Shown here: positions 8,571 to 18,044 of the stretch, piece after piece
How the letters are laid out: every line of letters begins with the position of its first letter
Numbering within the stretch: position 1 is the stretch's first letter
Notes under the pieces: model-generated
Database searches by the model: none
Told to the model about the DNA's origin: nothing
The model's input: the letters and a program-made list of their open reading frames with translations, nothing else
Made by a program: the position numbers and the translations under genes
Assembly: GCF_014595975.1 (NCBI RefSeq)
Contig: NZ_JABWGQ010000051.1
Span: 1 to 64,000 of the forward strand
Direction of reading: 5' to 3'
Length of the DNA: 64,000 nt
Source: Sphingopyxis sp. LK2115
GTDB lineage: Bacteria; Pseudomonadota; Alphaproteobacteria; Sphingomonadales; Sphingomonadaceae

Positions 8571-9923
8571 TTATTGCCCCTGCAAATCCGAAGGCAGGGT
8601 CGGCTCGCTGACGATCCGTTCCATGCGCCGCCACATTTCCGCGCGCGACGGTTTGCCGCGTTCGACATGCGCACGCACCATCGCTTCGCCAAGCCCATAG
8701 TTGATCACATAGCTGCGATATTGGTCGGTGAAGCGAACCGATTGTTCGGCACGCGGCTGCGAGACCAGCAGATATTTCTGTGTCAGCGCCACCGCGGCCC
8801 GCCGGTCGATTTCGCCGTCGAGATATTGCTGAGCGATCGTCAGCCGCGCCCCCGATGCGCGCTCGATCGCGGCGAGCAGTTGCCAGTAACGGTCGTCGGC
8901 GGGCGCCGCGATCCCGGCGATCGGCATCAGCACGTCGCGTTCGGTCGCGGCCTTGGCATCGCCGGGAAAGGCAAGGTCGATGCCGTAATTGGCGCTGCCC
9001 TCGGCGATCAGGCTTTGCGGGCTGTAGAGCGGATAGACGCTGAACTCGGTCCAGCCGCGCTCCTTTACCAGCTTCTCCTCCAGCTTCATGTTGAGCAGGT
9101 GGTGCCCCGGATAGCCTTCGTGACAGCCCAGATCGAGCGCGCGCGACAGGCGGATCGGCAGGTCGGTGTTGACCTGGATCAGGCTGTGATAGCCGCCCTG
9201 ATAATAATTATAGCCGCTCCAGCTTTTGCCGGTGACGAACTCCAGGCGAAAGCTCTCGTCCGTCGGCATCGGGATATGCGCGAGGCTCCGTCCGCGGCAG
9301 CGTGCGATCGCCGCCTCGAAGGTCGGTTGCAGCCGGTCCCTGGGAATGGTGAAGGCGTCGAGATAGGCTTCGACCCGGTCGGCGAGCGGCCCTTCGCCGG
9401 GGACGAGTGCGTCGATCTTTGCCAGTTCGGTGTCATAGCTCGCGAGCGGTTTCAGCCGCGGGCGGACACCGAACAGGCGTTCGGCCTCGTCGACGAAGGC
9501 GAAGCGCGTGCCTTCCATCATCATCAGCCGCGTTTCGGCGGCGCGAAGCTGGGCGCGGAGGAATGCGGCGCGCCGCTTGGCGAGCGGGTCATCGAGCCGC
9601 CGCGCAGTGCGGTCGGTCTCGGCCATCAGTGCGCGTGTCGCGGCGAGCAGTGTCGGCTTGTCGCGTGGCGCCGCTTCGGCCGCGGCCTTGATCGCGGCCG
9701 GGCCGTAATAGGCGTCGATATAGCCCGGCTCGTGCGTGCCGATCTCCAGCGAGAGGCGAAGGTAGGAGGCGGCAATGGCGTCGAGGGCTGCGGCGTGCGC
9801 GTCCGCGCGGCGCACGTCGAGCGCCGCCACCTGTGGTTCGCCCGTCGGTGTTTTTGCGGGGCCGGCGGCGCACCCCGCGAGCAGGGCGGCAGCAGCCAAG
9901 GAAAAGAAGATCGGCTTTGGCAT
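8571..9923 (-). CDS. DUF885-family lipoprotein, putative metallopeptidase
   Basis: The product of 450 residues has a lipoprotein signal with lipobox LLAGC (Cys18), so it should be membrane-anchored in the periplasm. It belongs to DUF885, a group related to zinc-dependent carboxypeptidases; the motif CHEGYPGHH (residues 267-275) resembles the HExxH-type zinc site of this group, and EGSANYGIDL later in the chain fits the third metal ligand. Peptidase activity is inferred from the family. The ATG at 9923 begins the lipoprotein leader; the frame runs further upstream but without signal-like content. It lies 10 bases downstream of nhaA on the same strand. Confidence 0.75.
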   Translation of the reverse strand: MPKPIFFSLAAAALLAGCAAGPAKTPTGEPQVAALDVRRADAHAAALDAIAASYLRLSLEIGTHEPGYIDAYYGPAAIKAAAEAAPRDKPTLLAATRALMAETDRTARRLDDPLAKRRAAFLRAQLRAAETRLMMMEGTRFAFVDEAERLFGVRPRLKPLASYDTELAKIDALVPGEGPLADRVEAYLDAFTIPRDRLQPTFEAAIARCRGRSLAHIPMPTDESFRLEFVTGKSWSGYNYYQGGYHSLIQVNTDLPIRLSRALDLGCHEGYPGHHLLNMKLEEKLVKERGWTEFSVYPLYSPQSLIAEGSANYGIDLAFPGDAKAATERDVLMPIAGIAAPADDRYWQLLAAIERASGARLTIAQQYLDGEIDRRAAVALTQKYLLVSQPRAEQSVRFTDQYRSYVINYGLGEAMVRAHVERGKPSRAEMWRRMERIVSEPTLPSDLQGQ

Positions 9924-9933
9924 GAGGCCCAGC

Positions 9934-11208
9934 CTAGCGATCCGCCTCGGACGTGTCACGCACATCGCCGTCGGCGGCGATCTCTCCGTTCGATGCCAGT
10001 TCCACCGCACCATGTTCGGGGTGGAGCGGAGCGAAGCGCAGCACGGCAAAGCCGACGAGCGCTGCCGCGAGCGACCCCATGAGGATGCCGATCTTTGCTT
10101 CCCCGATCAGCAGTTCGTTGCCCGGAAAGGCCAGGCTGCCGATGAAAAGGCTCATCGTGAAGCCGATGCCGCAGAGCATCGCGACGCCGTAAACCTGAAG
10201 CCAGGTCGCGCCGCGCAGCCGTCCGGCGATGCCGAGCCTGACCGCCAGCCAGACGCTGCCGAAGATGCCGATCTGCTTGCCCAGGAACAGCCCTGCCGCG
10301 ATGCCGAGCGGCAGGGGCGCAAAGAGCTGGTCAAGACCCAGCGCGCGCATGTCGACGCCCGCATTGGCGAAACCGAACAGCGGGACGATGGCGAATGCCA
10401 CGGCCGGGTGCAGCGCATGTTCGAGCCGGTGGAGCGGCGAAGTCTGGCTGTCGGGCGCGCCGGGCGTGCGCTCGAAGGGGATCGTCATCGCCGCGAGTAC
10501 CCCGGCGATCGTCGCATGGACGCCCGAAAGCAGCATCGCATACCAGAGCAGCAGGAAAAGGAGCATATAGACGAGCAGATTCTTTACCCCGCCGCGGTTG
10601 CACGCGAACATGACGCCCAGAATCGCCGCCGCGGCGCCAAGTGCCATCAGGTTGATCTTGGCGGTATAAAAGAGCGCGATGATCGCGACCGCGCCCATGT
10701 CGTCGACGATCGCGACGGTGACGAGGAACAGCTTGAGCGAGGTCGGCGCGCGCTTGCCGAGCAGCGCGAGCACGCCCATCGCAAAGGCGATGTCGGTCGC
10801 CGCCGGAATCGCCCAGCCTTGCGCCAGTCCCGGCTCGCCGCCGACGAAGGCCATATAAAGCGCGGCGGGCACCGCCATGCCGGCCGCCGCGGCGATAAAG
10901 GGCAGGCGCCGACGATCCCAGCTCGCCAGTCGGCCATCGACGAACTCGCGCTTGATCTCCAGCCCGACGAGCAGGAAAAATACCGCCATCAACCCGTCGT
11001 TGATCCACAAATGGACCGTCATCGGGCCGAGCTTGTCGGTCAGCACCGGTCCCGTCACCGCATGGATCAGGTCATGATACAGGCCCGACCATGGGGAATT
11101 GGCAACAATCATTGCCAAAATGGCTGCGAAAATAAGCAGCATCCCGCCCGCGCTTTCGCTTTCAAGAAAATTGCGCAACGCTGAAGGGGGCGGAAAACGG
11201 CGGGTCAT
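9934..11208 (-). CDS. nhaA: Na+/H+ antiporter NhaA
   Basis: This 424-residue inner-membrane antiporter exchanges cytoplasmic Na+ for H+ to control pH and salt. Signature stretches are SAGGMLLIFAAILAMIVANS, ATDIAFAMGVLALLG (with the conserved Asp of helix IV) and VAIVDDMGAVAIIALFY, whose two Asp residues form the ion site, as well as a GIGFTMSLFI segment near the end. Length and topology are normal. The ATG at 11208 is chosen; a TTG at 11247 would add 13 poorly conserved residues and run into the divergent glycosyltransferase region. The C-terminus is long, hydrophilic and acidic. Confidence 0.92.
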   Translation of the reverse strand: MTRRFPPPSALRNFLESESAGGMLLIFAAILAMIVANSPWSGLYHDLIHAVTGPVLTDKLGPMTVHLWINDGLMAVFFLLVGLEIKREFVDGRLASWDRRRLPFIAAAAGMAVPAALYMAFVGGEPGLAQGWAIPAATDIAFAMGVLALLGKRAPTSLKLFLVTVAIVDDMGAVAIIALFYTAKINLMALGAAAAILGVMFACNRGGVKNLLVYMLLFLLLWYAMLLSGVHATIAGVLAAMTIPFERTPGAPDSQTSPLHRLEHALHPAVAFAIVPLFGFANAGVDMRALGLDQLFAPLPLGIAAGLFLGKQIGIFGSVWLAVRLGIAGRLRGATWLQVYGVAMLCGIGFTMSLFIGSLAFPGNELLIGEAKIGILMGSLAAALVGFAVLRFAPLHPEHGAVELASNGEIAADGDVRDTSEADR

Positions 11209-11316
11209 GGGCGGATTATGTCCTTGTTTCGTCAACTGTTGCGACAATGCTTAGCCGTGGGGGCACCGCTTTACAAATGGGTGGGCTTGATTAGCAATCT
11301 TGCCACGGATGGCGCC

Positions 11317-12771
11317 ATGTCATCGGTGGGGCGGGGCTGGCAAGTGGGGCTATCGACCGCGTGGCTGGAATGGCTGGTGCTGGGGGCCGGCCGCGAACTG
11401 ATGCTGTTCGCGTCGGTGGGTATCCTGTTGATCGGGATCGACGATCTGTTGCTCGACGCGCTGTGGCTGGCCACGCGCGGGCGGGGCCGATGCGAAGCTG
11501 CAAGCGCACCGCCGGTCACGGGCGCCATCGCCGTGTTCGTGCCGGCGTGGGACGAAGCCGTTGCCCTGCCCGCGATGCTTCGCCGCACCCTTGCCGCGTG
11601 GGAGGGAGAGAACTTCCGGCTCTATATCGGATGCTATCCCAACGACATGGCCACGATAGCCGCCGTCTCGCCGCTGGTCGCCGACGATCGGCGCCTGCGC
11701 CTGGTGATCGGCGATTGCGAAGGACCAACGACCAAGGGCGACAATCTGAACCGGCTCTGGGCGGCGCTGTGCGCCGACGAACGGAAGGAAGGCATGCGTT
11801 TTGCCGCGATCGTGCTTCACGATGCCGAAGATCATGTCCACCGTCACGAAATCGCGCTCTATCGACAGCATCTGGCCCGGAATGCGATGGTGCAGATTCC
11901 GGTCGTGCCGATCATCGAGCGGCGCGCGCGCTGGATCGGCGGCCATTATGCGGACGAGTTTGCCGAAGCGCATGGCAAGGATCTGTTGGTGCGCTCGCGT
12001 CTCGGCCTGCCTCTCCCTTCGGCGGGCGTCGGTTGCGCATTGTCGCGCAGTGCGCTCGCCTTGCTCGCGATCGAGCGAAGGGGCCGGCCCTTCCGAGGCG
12101 ACAGCCTGACCGAGGATTATGAGGTCGGCATGGTCATCGGCGCTTATGGTCTGGGTGCCTGCTTCGTCGACGCGGTGGACCCCGCGGGCGACCCTGTTGT
12201 GTCGCGCGGGGCGTTCCCCGGACGCATCGACACCGCTGTCCGGCAGAAGTCGCGCTGGATCGCCGGGATCGCGCTGGCGGGCTGGGATCATATCGGCTGG
12301 CCGGACTCCCGCCTCGATCACAAGCAGGGCGGGACCGGACGCGCTCTGCTCGCCCGGTGGATGCTCTGGCGCGACCGGCGAGCGCCGCTCGCCGCGCTCA
12401 TCCTGCTTGCCGCCTATGCGGGGCTGGTGCTCGTGGCGGTCGGGGTGGCGGGGCAATTGATGCTGGGCTGGCAAGCGATCGAACCCGCTCCGGCGCTGCG
12501 ATGGCTGCTCGTCGTCAATTCGCTGTTCCTCGGCTGGCGCTTGGCGCTCCGCATTTACTTCACCGCGCGCCGTCATGGAGGGCGCGAAGCCGCGTTTGCG
12601 ATCCCGCGTGCCTTTGTAGCGAACATCATTGCCATGCTTGCGGCGCGGCGTTCCATCCTGCTGTACTGGCGGATGCTGCGCTCTGGCGAGGTGGTGTGGG
12701 ACAAGACCGATCACAGCGAAAGCAGCGTTGCGGTCGCAGACATATCGGCGCGAGCGGCGCGGCGGCGATGA
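11317..12771 (+). CDS. NfrB-like membrane glycosyltransferase (GT2)
   Basis: The protein has about 484 residues from the ATG at 11317; an earlier ATG at 11218 would add 33 residues and nearly abut the nhaA start. An N-terminal membrane helix (RELMLFASVGILLIGIDDLL) precedes a family 2 glycosyltransferase domain with HDAEDHVH (DxD-like), EDYEVG and QKSRWIAG (the QxxRW motif of processive synthases), then two or three C-terminal membrane helices. It resembles NfrB, the inner-membrane synthase of the E. coli N4-receptor glycan, but stops where NfrB carries its c-di-GMP-binding MshEN domain. The next gene starts inside its stop codon. Confidence 0.75.
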   Translation: MSSVGRGWQVGLSTAWLEWLVLGAGRELMLFASVGILLIGIDDLLLDALWLATRGRGRCEAASAPPVTGAIAVFVPAWDEAVALPAMLRRTLAAWEGENFRLYIGCYPNDMATIAAVSPLVADDRRLRLVIGDCEGPTTKGDNLNRLWAALCADERKEGMRFAAIVLHDAEDHVHRHEIALYRQHLARNAMVQIPVVPIIERRARWIGGHYADEFAEAHGKDLLVRSRLGLPLPSAGVGCALSRSALALLAIERRGRPFRGDSLTEDYEVGMVIGAYGLGACFVDAVDPAGDPVVSRGAFPGRIDTAVRQKSRWIAGIALAGWDHIGWPDSRLDHKQGGTGRALLARWMLWRDRRAPLAALILLAAYAGLVLVAVGVAGQLMLGWQAIEPAPALRWLLVVNSLFLGWRLALRIYFTARRHGGREAAFAIPRAFVANIIAMLAARRSILLYWRMLRSGEVVWDKTDHSESSVAVADISARAARRR

Positions 12772-13895
12772 TACGCCATGCCGATGCGAGGCGCGACGCC
12801 CCCGCGCTGCGCTTTTTGCTGGGATGCGTCGGGGGATGGATATTGCTGCGCATCATGACGCTCGGCAACCCGCTGCCCCCGCCGCCGCCCACAGCCGCGT
12901 CCACGCCGGAGGCGGCGACATCGCCGCTGGCCCGTGACGCCCGGCTTTCGACGGCGCTGCGAAATGACATGACCCCTTCCGCTTCGGTCGATCAGCGACG
13001 CGGCGCGGCGTCCGCGAATGTCGGAACCGTTCCGCCGCGCCGCCGGTTCGCCGCGATATTGCTGGCCGTTCGCGGGGCCGCGGCGCCCCATCGTTCCGAC
13101 GGCGGGCCATTGGCGGCGCAACGCTTTTCGCTGCCCGCCGCGTCGGCGAGAAACATCGTGCCGCCGACGGACCATGACGAAACGCCCGGGCCATTTTCGG
13201 TCCGCCGCCCCGCCGCCGCACCGGACCGATCCGTCTGGACGGGGCGGCAAATGGGCGGATGGTCCGCGTCGGCCTGGCTCTATTTTCGCGACGGGTCGGG
13301 CGAAGCGCCGCGCGGCATCGGTGCGTCGAGCCAACTCGGCGGCAGCCAGGGCGGCGTGCGGATAGCCTATGGCTTTGGCGCGACGGGGCGACTGCGCGCC
13401 TATGCGCGGACGACGATCGCTTTCCAGCAGCCGCGCCAGCGCGACGCGGCTTTCGGTCTGGCCTTCGCGCCGATCGCCGATATGCCGGTCGATGTGGCGA
13501 TCGAACAGCGCGTCGCCGCGGGGCGCGACGGCCGAACGGCGCTTGCGGCGATGGCCAGCGGCGGGGTCGCTGACGTTCGGCTTCCGGCTGGTTTCCGGCT
13601 GGATGCCTATGCGCAGGCGGGTATTGTCGGCGCGCACCGCCGCGACGCTTTTGCCGACGGGGCGGTCGTGATCGACCGCGGGCTGGCGGGCGAGGGCGCG
13701 TCGCTGCGCTTTGGCCTGCTGGCAGCGGGCGCGGCGCAGCCCGGCGCGGCGCGCGTCGATGTCGGGCCGCGGCTGACGCTGCGCCTGCCGGACGTGGGGC
13801 AGGGCAGCCGGATCGCGCTCGACTGGCGGCAGCGCGTTGCGGGTGATGCGCTGCCGACAAGCGGGCTGGCGCTGACGCTCGCGGCCGACTTCTGA
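12768..13895 (+). CDS. predicted envelope partner of the NfrB-like synthase
   Basis: This 375-residue protein starts in an ATGA overlap with the glycosyltransferase gene. Residues 14-32 are hydrophobic and may be a signal-anchor. A long low-complexity, proline- and arginine-rich linker follows to about residue 150. The last 210 residues alternate short polar and hydrophobic stretches (GGWSASAWLYFRDG, GGVRIAYGFG, RLRAYARTTIAF), ending in Phe after LALTLAADF, as outer-membrane beta-barrels do. I read it as a barrel that exports or anchors the glycan, comparable to the C-terminal part of NfrA. That role is inferred from context and strand pattern; no known family was recognised. Confidence 0.6.
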   Translation: MIRHADARRDAPALRFLLGCVGGWILLRIMTLGNPLPPPPPTAASTPEAATSPLARDARLSTALRNDMTPSASVDQRRGAASANVGTVPPRRRFAAILLAVRGAAAPHRSDGGPLAAQRFSLPAASARNIVPPTDHDETPGPFSVRRPAAAPDRSVWTGRQMGGWSASAWLYFRDGSGEAPRGIGASSQLGGSQGGVRIAYGFGATGRLRAYARTTIAFQQPRQRDAAFGLAFAPIADMPVDVAIEQRVAAGRDGRTALAAMASGGVADVRLPAGFRLDAYAQAGIVGAHRRDAFADGAVVIDRGLAGEGASLRFGLLAAGAAQPGAARVDVGPRLTLRLPDVGQGSRIALDWRQRVAGDALPTSGLALTLAADF

Positions 13896-14003
13896 CCACA
13901 GCGAAAAATAGCCGCCGCAGCCGATTCCCCGCCGCGAAAAAATGCTCTAGTGTTGACGGACTCGGCGCAGTTTTGTGCCGCGGACGTATGTTTCGGGGCC
14001 TTC

Positions 14004-14912
14004 GTGGATCTTTACCTTCCAGTCGCCAATCTGTCGGTCAACGCGTTGGTCATCATTTTGCTCGGCGGCGGCGTAGGGTTTCTGTCGGGCATGTTCGGCG
14101 TCGGCGGCGGCTTTCTGACGACGCCGCTGCTGATCTTCTATGGCATCCCGCCGACGGTCGCGGCGGCATCGGCGGCAACGCAGGTGACGGGCGCCAGCGT
14201 GTCGGGCGCGCTGGCGCATCTGGAGCGCGGCGGGGTCGATCTGCGCATGGGGGGGGTGCTCGTCGTCGGCGGGCTTCTGGGGTCGCTGATCGGCGCGGGG
14301 CTGTTTGAACTGCTCACCGCCTGGGGCCAGATCGATACGGTGATCAACATGCTCTATGTGGCGTTGCTCGGCTCGGTCGGCAGCATCATGGCGCGCGAGG
14401 CATGGGGCGCCTTGCAGAACATGCGCGTCGGCCTGCCCGCGCCGGCGCGCAAGCGGCGCCATCATCCGATGGTCGCCAACCTGCCGCTGCGCTGGCGCTT
14501 CTATCGCTCGGGCCTCTATATCTCGCCGCTCGCGCCGCTGATCCTCGGCATGTTGGTGGGCATTTTGACGATGCTGCTGGGCGTCGGCGGCGGCTTCATC
14601 ATGGTCCCCGCAATGCTCTTTCTGCTGGGCATGGGCACGCAGGTCGTCGTCGGAACCTCGCTGTTCCAGATATTGTTCGTGACGATCGCGACGACGATGG
14701 TTCACGCGCTGACGACCGGCGCGGTCGACATCGTGCTTGCGGGGCTGCTGCTGCTCGGCAGCGTGACGGGCGCACAGATCGGCGCGCGCTTTGCGCAGAG
14801 CGTCAAGCCCGAATATCTGCGTATGGCGCTGGCGGTGATCGTCCTGCTCGTCGCGGCGCGCATGGCGGTCGACCTCTTCATCCGCCCCGACGAAATCTAC
14901 ACCGTGCAATGA
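14004..14912 (+). CDS. TauE/SafE (TSUP) family membrane permease
   Basis: The product, about 302 residues from GTG 14004, has two halves that each carry the TSUP signature: GGGVGFLSGMFGVGGGFLTT near the N-terminus and GILTMLLGVGGGFIMVPAM in the middle. Family members are eight- or nine-helix transporters of sulfite, sulfoacetate, taurine-derived or other organosulfur anions. GTG 14004 follows GGGG and gives the usual N-terminus (DLYLPVANLSVN); a GTG at 13950 would add 18 odd residues. The stop overlaps the ATG of the TIGR02186 gene, a pairing seen repeatedly in alphaproteobacteria. Confidence 0.83.
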   Translation: MDLYLPVANLSVNALVIILLGGGVGFLSGMFGVGGGFLTTPLLIFYGIPPTVAAASAATQVTGASVSGALAHLERGGVDLRMGGVLVVGGLLGSLIGAGLFELLTAWGQIDTVINMLYVALLGSVGSIMAREAWGALQNMRVGLPAPARKRRHHPMVANLPLRWRFYRSGLYISPLAPLILGMLVGILTMLLGVGGGFIMVPAMLFLLGMGTQVVVGTSLFQILFVTIATTMVHALTTGAVDIVLAGLLLLGSVTGAQIGARFAQSVKPEYLRMALAVIVLLVAARMAVDLFIRPDEIYTVQ

Positions 14913-15682
14913 CCGTGGTGCGCGCCCTGATCGCATTGTTGGCGCTGGCGCTGCTTCCGCTCACGGCAACGCGCGCGGCCGATCCACGGCTCGTTCCCGA
15001 CGTGTCGAGCCGCGCAATCGACATCCAGTACAGCTTCACCGGCGAGGAATTGCTGTTGTTCGGGGCGATTCTTTATCCCGGCCAGCGCCTGCCCGATGAC
15101 CGCGCCGACATCGTCGTCGTGCTGAAAGGGCCGGTGCGGCCGATCGTGCTTCGCGAAAAGCGGCGCGTCGCGGGCATATGGGTCAACGCCAGCAGCATTC
15201 GCTTGCGCACCGCGCCCAGCTTTTACGCCATCGGTTCGTCGCGCCCGATCAACAAGCTGGTCGACGAACGCACGGCGGCGATCTTCGAGCTCGGGCTTGC
15301 CAATCTGTCGATGTCGCCGACCGGATTTTCTGAAGCGAAAACGCTCGAGCGCTTCGAGGCGGGGCTCATCGACCTATATAAGCGCGCCGGGCTGTTCTTC
15401 GAAAATCCCTCGGCGGTCGAGATTACCGAAGGCGTGCTCTATCGTGCGCGCATCCCTGTGCCCGCGCGCGTTCCGGTGGGCACCTATCGCGCCGAAACCT
15501 ATCTGATCAGCCGCGGCCGCGTGCTCGCGGTCGCATCGCGCGATGTCCAGATCCGCAAGACCGGCTTCGAGCGCTTCGTCGCGCTGGCCGCCGAGGAGCA
15601 CGGTTTTCTCTACGGCCTGTCGGCGGTGCTGATGTCGCTCGGTCTCGGCTATGCCGCATCGGCCGTCTTTCGTCGTCGCTGA
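14909..15682 (+). CDS. TIGR02186-family transmembrane protein
   Basis: The gene encodes 257 residues: a signal peptide ending near ATRA (residue 22), a periplasmic domain of about 200 residues containing LLLFGAILYPGQ and VVVLKGPVRPIVLREKRR, and one C-terminal membrane helix at about 232-252 (EHGFLYGLSAVLMSLGLGYA) followed by basic residues. This matches the uncharacterised TIGR02186 family. It is translationally coupled (ATGA) to the TauE-type permease, so it probably acts with it at the inner membrane, perhaps as a periplasmic accessory. The function is not known. Confidence 0.78.
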   Translation: MTVVRALIALLALALLPLTATRAADPRLVPDVSSRAIDIQYSFTGEELLLFGAILYPGQRLPDDRADIVVVLKGPVRPIVLREKRRVAGIWVNASSIRLRTAPSFYAIGSSRPINKLVDERTAAIFELGLANLSMSPTGFSEAKTLERFEAGLIDLYKRAGLFFENPSAVEITEGVLYRARIPVPARVPVGTYRAETYLISRGRVLAVASRDVQIRKTGFERFVALAAEEHGFLYGLSAVLMSLGLGYAASAVFRRR

Positions 15683-15754
15683 GCCATCTAAGCGCTTTAT
15701 TTACCCTCCTCTGCGATAGCCGACGGCGCGATCACAAAGGCGGGGGCTTGGTTT

Positions 15755-17464
15755 ATGGACATGCAGGGCGGTTTCGGCGCCGGAGACTCGACAGCGGTGC
15801 AGCATCTGCGCCTCGCCGGGGGCGGCGTGGCGGCTGCGGTGACACCGGGCACCACGCATCACCGCGATGACCTGCTGATCGGCGAAGTCGTCGACATTTC
15901 GGGTTCGGCATCGCGCGTGCTGCTCGACGCGGCGACGATCGGCACCCTGTCGTCGTCGGGCGACGCTGCGGTGGCGATGGCCGGACAGGTTGGCGCGCAG
16001 GTAAAGGTGCGCGTCGGCAATATCTGGCTCGTCGCCAGCATCCGCGACCAGCAATTGCACGAACGCGGCGAAGGGTTGATCGTCGCAACGATCGACTTCC
16101 TCGGCGAAGGCGAAGAGGAAAAGATCACCGGGCGCATCCACAATTTCCGTCGCGGGGTGACACGCTACCCCGTGCCGGGCAGCCCGGTTTTCGCCGCGAC
16201 CAGCGCCGACCTCAAACAGATTTACGCCGCCGATGAACGCGCGCATGTCGAGATAGGCACGGTGCATCCGACAAAGGATGTCCGCGGTTCGCTCTATGTC
16301 GACGCGATGCTGGGCAAGCATTTCGCGCTGCTCGGTTCGACGGGTACGGGTAAATCGACCAGCGCCGCGCTCATCCTCCACAAGATTTGCGAGCTCGCGC
16401 CGCAGGGTCATATCGTGATGATCGACCCGCACGGCGAATATTCGGCGGCCTTCAAGGGCACGGGGGCGCTGTTCGACGTCGACAATCTGGCAATGCCCTA
16501 TTGGTTGATGAACTTTGAGGAACATTGCGAGGTGTTCGTCACCGCCGAGGGGCGCGACCGCCAGGCGGACTGCGACGTGCTCGCGCGCTGCCTGCTTCAG
16601 GCGCGGACCAAGAACCGGCTTGCCGAGGGCATGACCAAGATCACGGTCGATTCGCCGATTCCCTATCTGCTTTCCGACCTGCTCAACATCCTCACGAACG
16701 AAATGGGCAAGCTCGACAAGGCGACATCCACCGCGCCCTTCATGCGCATCAAGGGCAAGATCGAGGAAATGCGCGCCGACCCGCGCTATAATTTCATGTT
16801 TTCGGGCATGCTTGTCGCCGACACGATGGCGAATTTCCTCGGCAAGATTTTCCGCCTGCCGTCGGACGGCCGACCGATTTCGATCATCGACGTGTCGGGG
16901 GTGCCCAGCGACATCACCGGGGTCGTCGTCGCCGTGCTGTCGCGCCTGACCTTCGACTATGCGATCTGGTCGCGCGGCGAACCGCAGCGCCCGATCCTGC
17001 TCGTCTGCGAGGAAGCGCATCGCTACATCCCCTCGAAGGATATTGGCCAGGGGCAGGCCGTGCGCAAAATCCTTGAACGGATCGCCAAGGAAGGCCGCAA
17101 ATATGGCGTGTCGCTGGGCCTTATCACCCAGCGTCCGTCGGACCTTGCCGAAGGCGTGCTGTCGCAGTGCGGCACCATCATCTCGATGCGCCTCAACAAC
17201 GAACGCGACCAGCATTTCGTGAAAGCGGCGATGCCCGAAGGCGCGCGCGGCTTCATCGATTCGATCCCCGCCCTGCGCAACCGCGAATGTATCGTCTGCG
17301 GCGAGGGCGTGTCGATCCCGATCCGCGTCTATCTCGACACGCTTGAGGAAGAAAAGCGGCCGGCGTCGAGCGATCCGCTCTTCTCGAAACTGTGGCGCGA
17401 AACCGGCGGCGAGGCAGAGATCATCGAGCGCGTGGTGAAACGCTGGCGCAGCCAGGGGCGGTAG
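15755..17464 (+). CDS. HerA-type ATPase / helicase
   Basis: The 569-residue protein begins with the HAS-barrel domain (LLIGEVVDISGSASRVLLD, residues 40-58) and continues with an FtsK/HerA-type RecA-fold ATPase. The Walker A motif GSTGTGKST is at residues 194-202, and LLVCEEAHRYI is the Walker B region, with an arginine- and Gln-rich sensor (GLITQRPSDL) after it. HerA forms a hexameric DNA translocase that usually works with a NurA nuclease, which is not present next to it. The product is probably cytosolic and acts on DNA. The ATG at 15755 precedes a second in-frame ATG at 15761. Confidence 0.87.
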   Translation: MDMQGGFGAGDSTAVQHLRLAGGGVAAAVTPGTTHHRDDLLIGEVVDISGSASRVLLDAATIGTLSSSGDAAVAMAGQVGAQVKVRVGNIWLVASIRDQQLHERGEGLIVATIDFLGEGEEEKITGRIHNFRRGVTRYPVPGSPVFAATSADLKQIYAADERAHVEIGTVHPTKDVRGSLYVDAMLGKHFALLGSTGTGKSTSAALILHKICELAPQGHIVMIDPHGEYSAAFKGTGALFDVDNLAMPYWLMNFEEHCEVFVTAEGRDRQADCDVLARCLLQARTKNRLAEGMTKITVDSPIPYLLSDLLNILTNEMGKLDKATSTAPFMRIKGKIEEMRADPRYNFMFSGMLVADTMANFLGKIFRLPSDGRPISIIDVSGVPSDITGVVVAVLSRLTFDYAIWSRGEPQRPILLVCEEAHRYIPSKDIGQGQAVRKILERIAKEGRKYGVSLGLITQRPSDLAEGVLSQCGTIISMRLNNERDQHFVKAAMPEGARGFIDSIPALRNRECIVCGEGVSIPIRVYLDTLEEEKRPASSDPLFSKLWRETGGEAEIIERVVKRWRSQGR

Positions 17465-17534
17465 GCGCCCCTTTCGCAGCTTCGCGTCCGCTGAATGGCG
17501 GCTTTGGGGTGGCAAGCGGATTTGGCGCGAATAA

Positions 17535-17568
17535 GCCCCTCTCCTTCAAGGGGGGGGAGGGCATTTTG
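17535..17568 (+). terminator. possible terminator after herA
   Basis: A GC-rich stem of ten pairs with one mismatch (17535-17544 against 17553-17562) is followed by ATTTTGG. It lies 70 bases after the herA stop and just before the convergent glyoxalase gene. The T-run is short, so efficiency is doubtful. Confidence 0.4.
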
Positions 17569-17612
17569 GCAGCAACCGGTCGCCCCCAGACATTCCAAAC
17601 CTGCCCACGCTG

Positions 17613-17999
17613 TCAACTCTTGGGTGGCTCCCACAATTCGATCGGATTGCCCTCGGGATCGTGGACCCGCGCAAAGCGGCCGATCGCCGGATCGTCCCAC
17701 TCTTCCCTGGTGACGATCTCCTCGCCCGCCTCGCGAAACGGGGCGAGCACGGCGTCGAGGTCGTCGACGCGCAGGTTGATCATGAACTGGCGGTCGGCGG
17801 CGAAATAGCCGGTGTCGGCCTTGAACGCCGAAAAGACGAGCGGCCCCGCCGCCGTCATCCACGACCATTGGTCGACCGGCCCGTTGTCGTCGGCGTTGCA
17901 TCCGGCGCCGACGCCCAGCCGCTCGCGATACCAGGCGTTGAGCGGATCCGGGTCGTGCGCGCGGAAGAACAGCCCGCCGATGCCTTTGACATGTCCCAT
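17613..17999 (-). CDS. VOC (glyoxalase/bleomycin-resistance) family protein
   Basis: A 128-residue single vicinal-oxygen-chelate protein. It opens with GGLFFRAHDPDPLNAWYRERLG and closes with FARVHDPEGNPIELWEP, the two beta-alpha-beta modules; His and Glu in the second one are typical metal ligands. Such proteins include glyoxalases, dioxygenases and antibiotic-binding proteins, and the substrate cannot be told. The ATG at 17999 is ten bases after AGGAG; a GTG at 18005, four bases after the same AGGAG, would add two residues. It stands between herA and the wall hydrolase gene. Confidence 0.75.
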   Translation of the reverse strand: MGHVKGIGGLFFRAHDPDPLNAWYRERLGVGAGCNADDNGPVDQWSWMTAAGPLVFSAFKADTGYFAADRQFMINLRVDDLDAVLAPFREAGEEIVTREEWDDPAIGRFARVHDPEGNPIELWEPPKS

Positions 18000-18044
18000 G
18001 GCCACCTGGCTCCTTTGATCAGGGGACAGCCTAGACCGCCTGGC

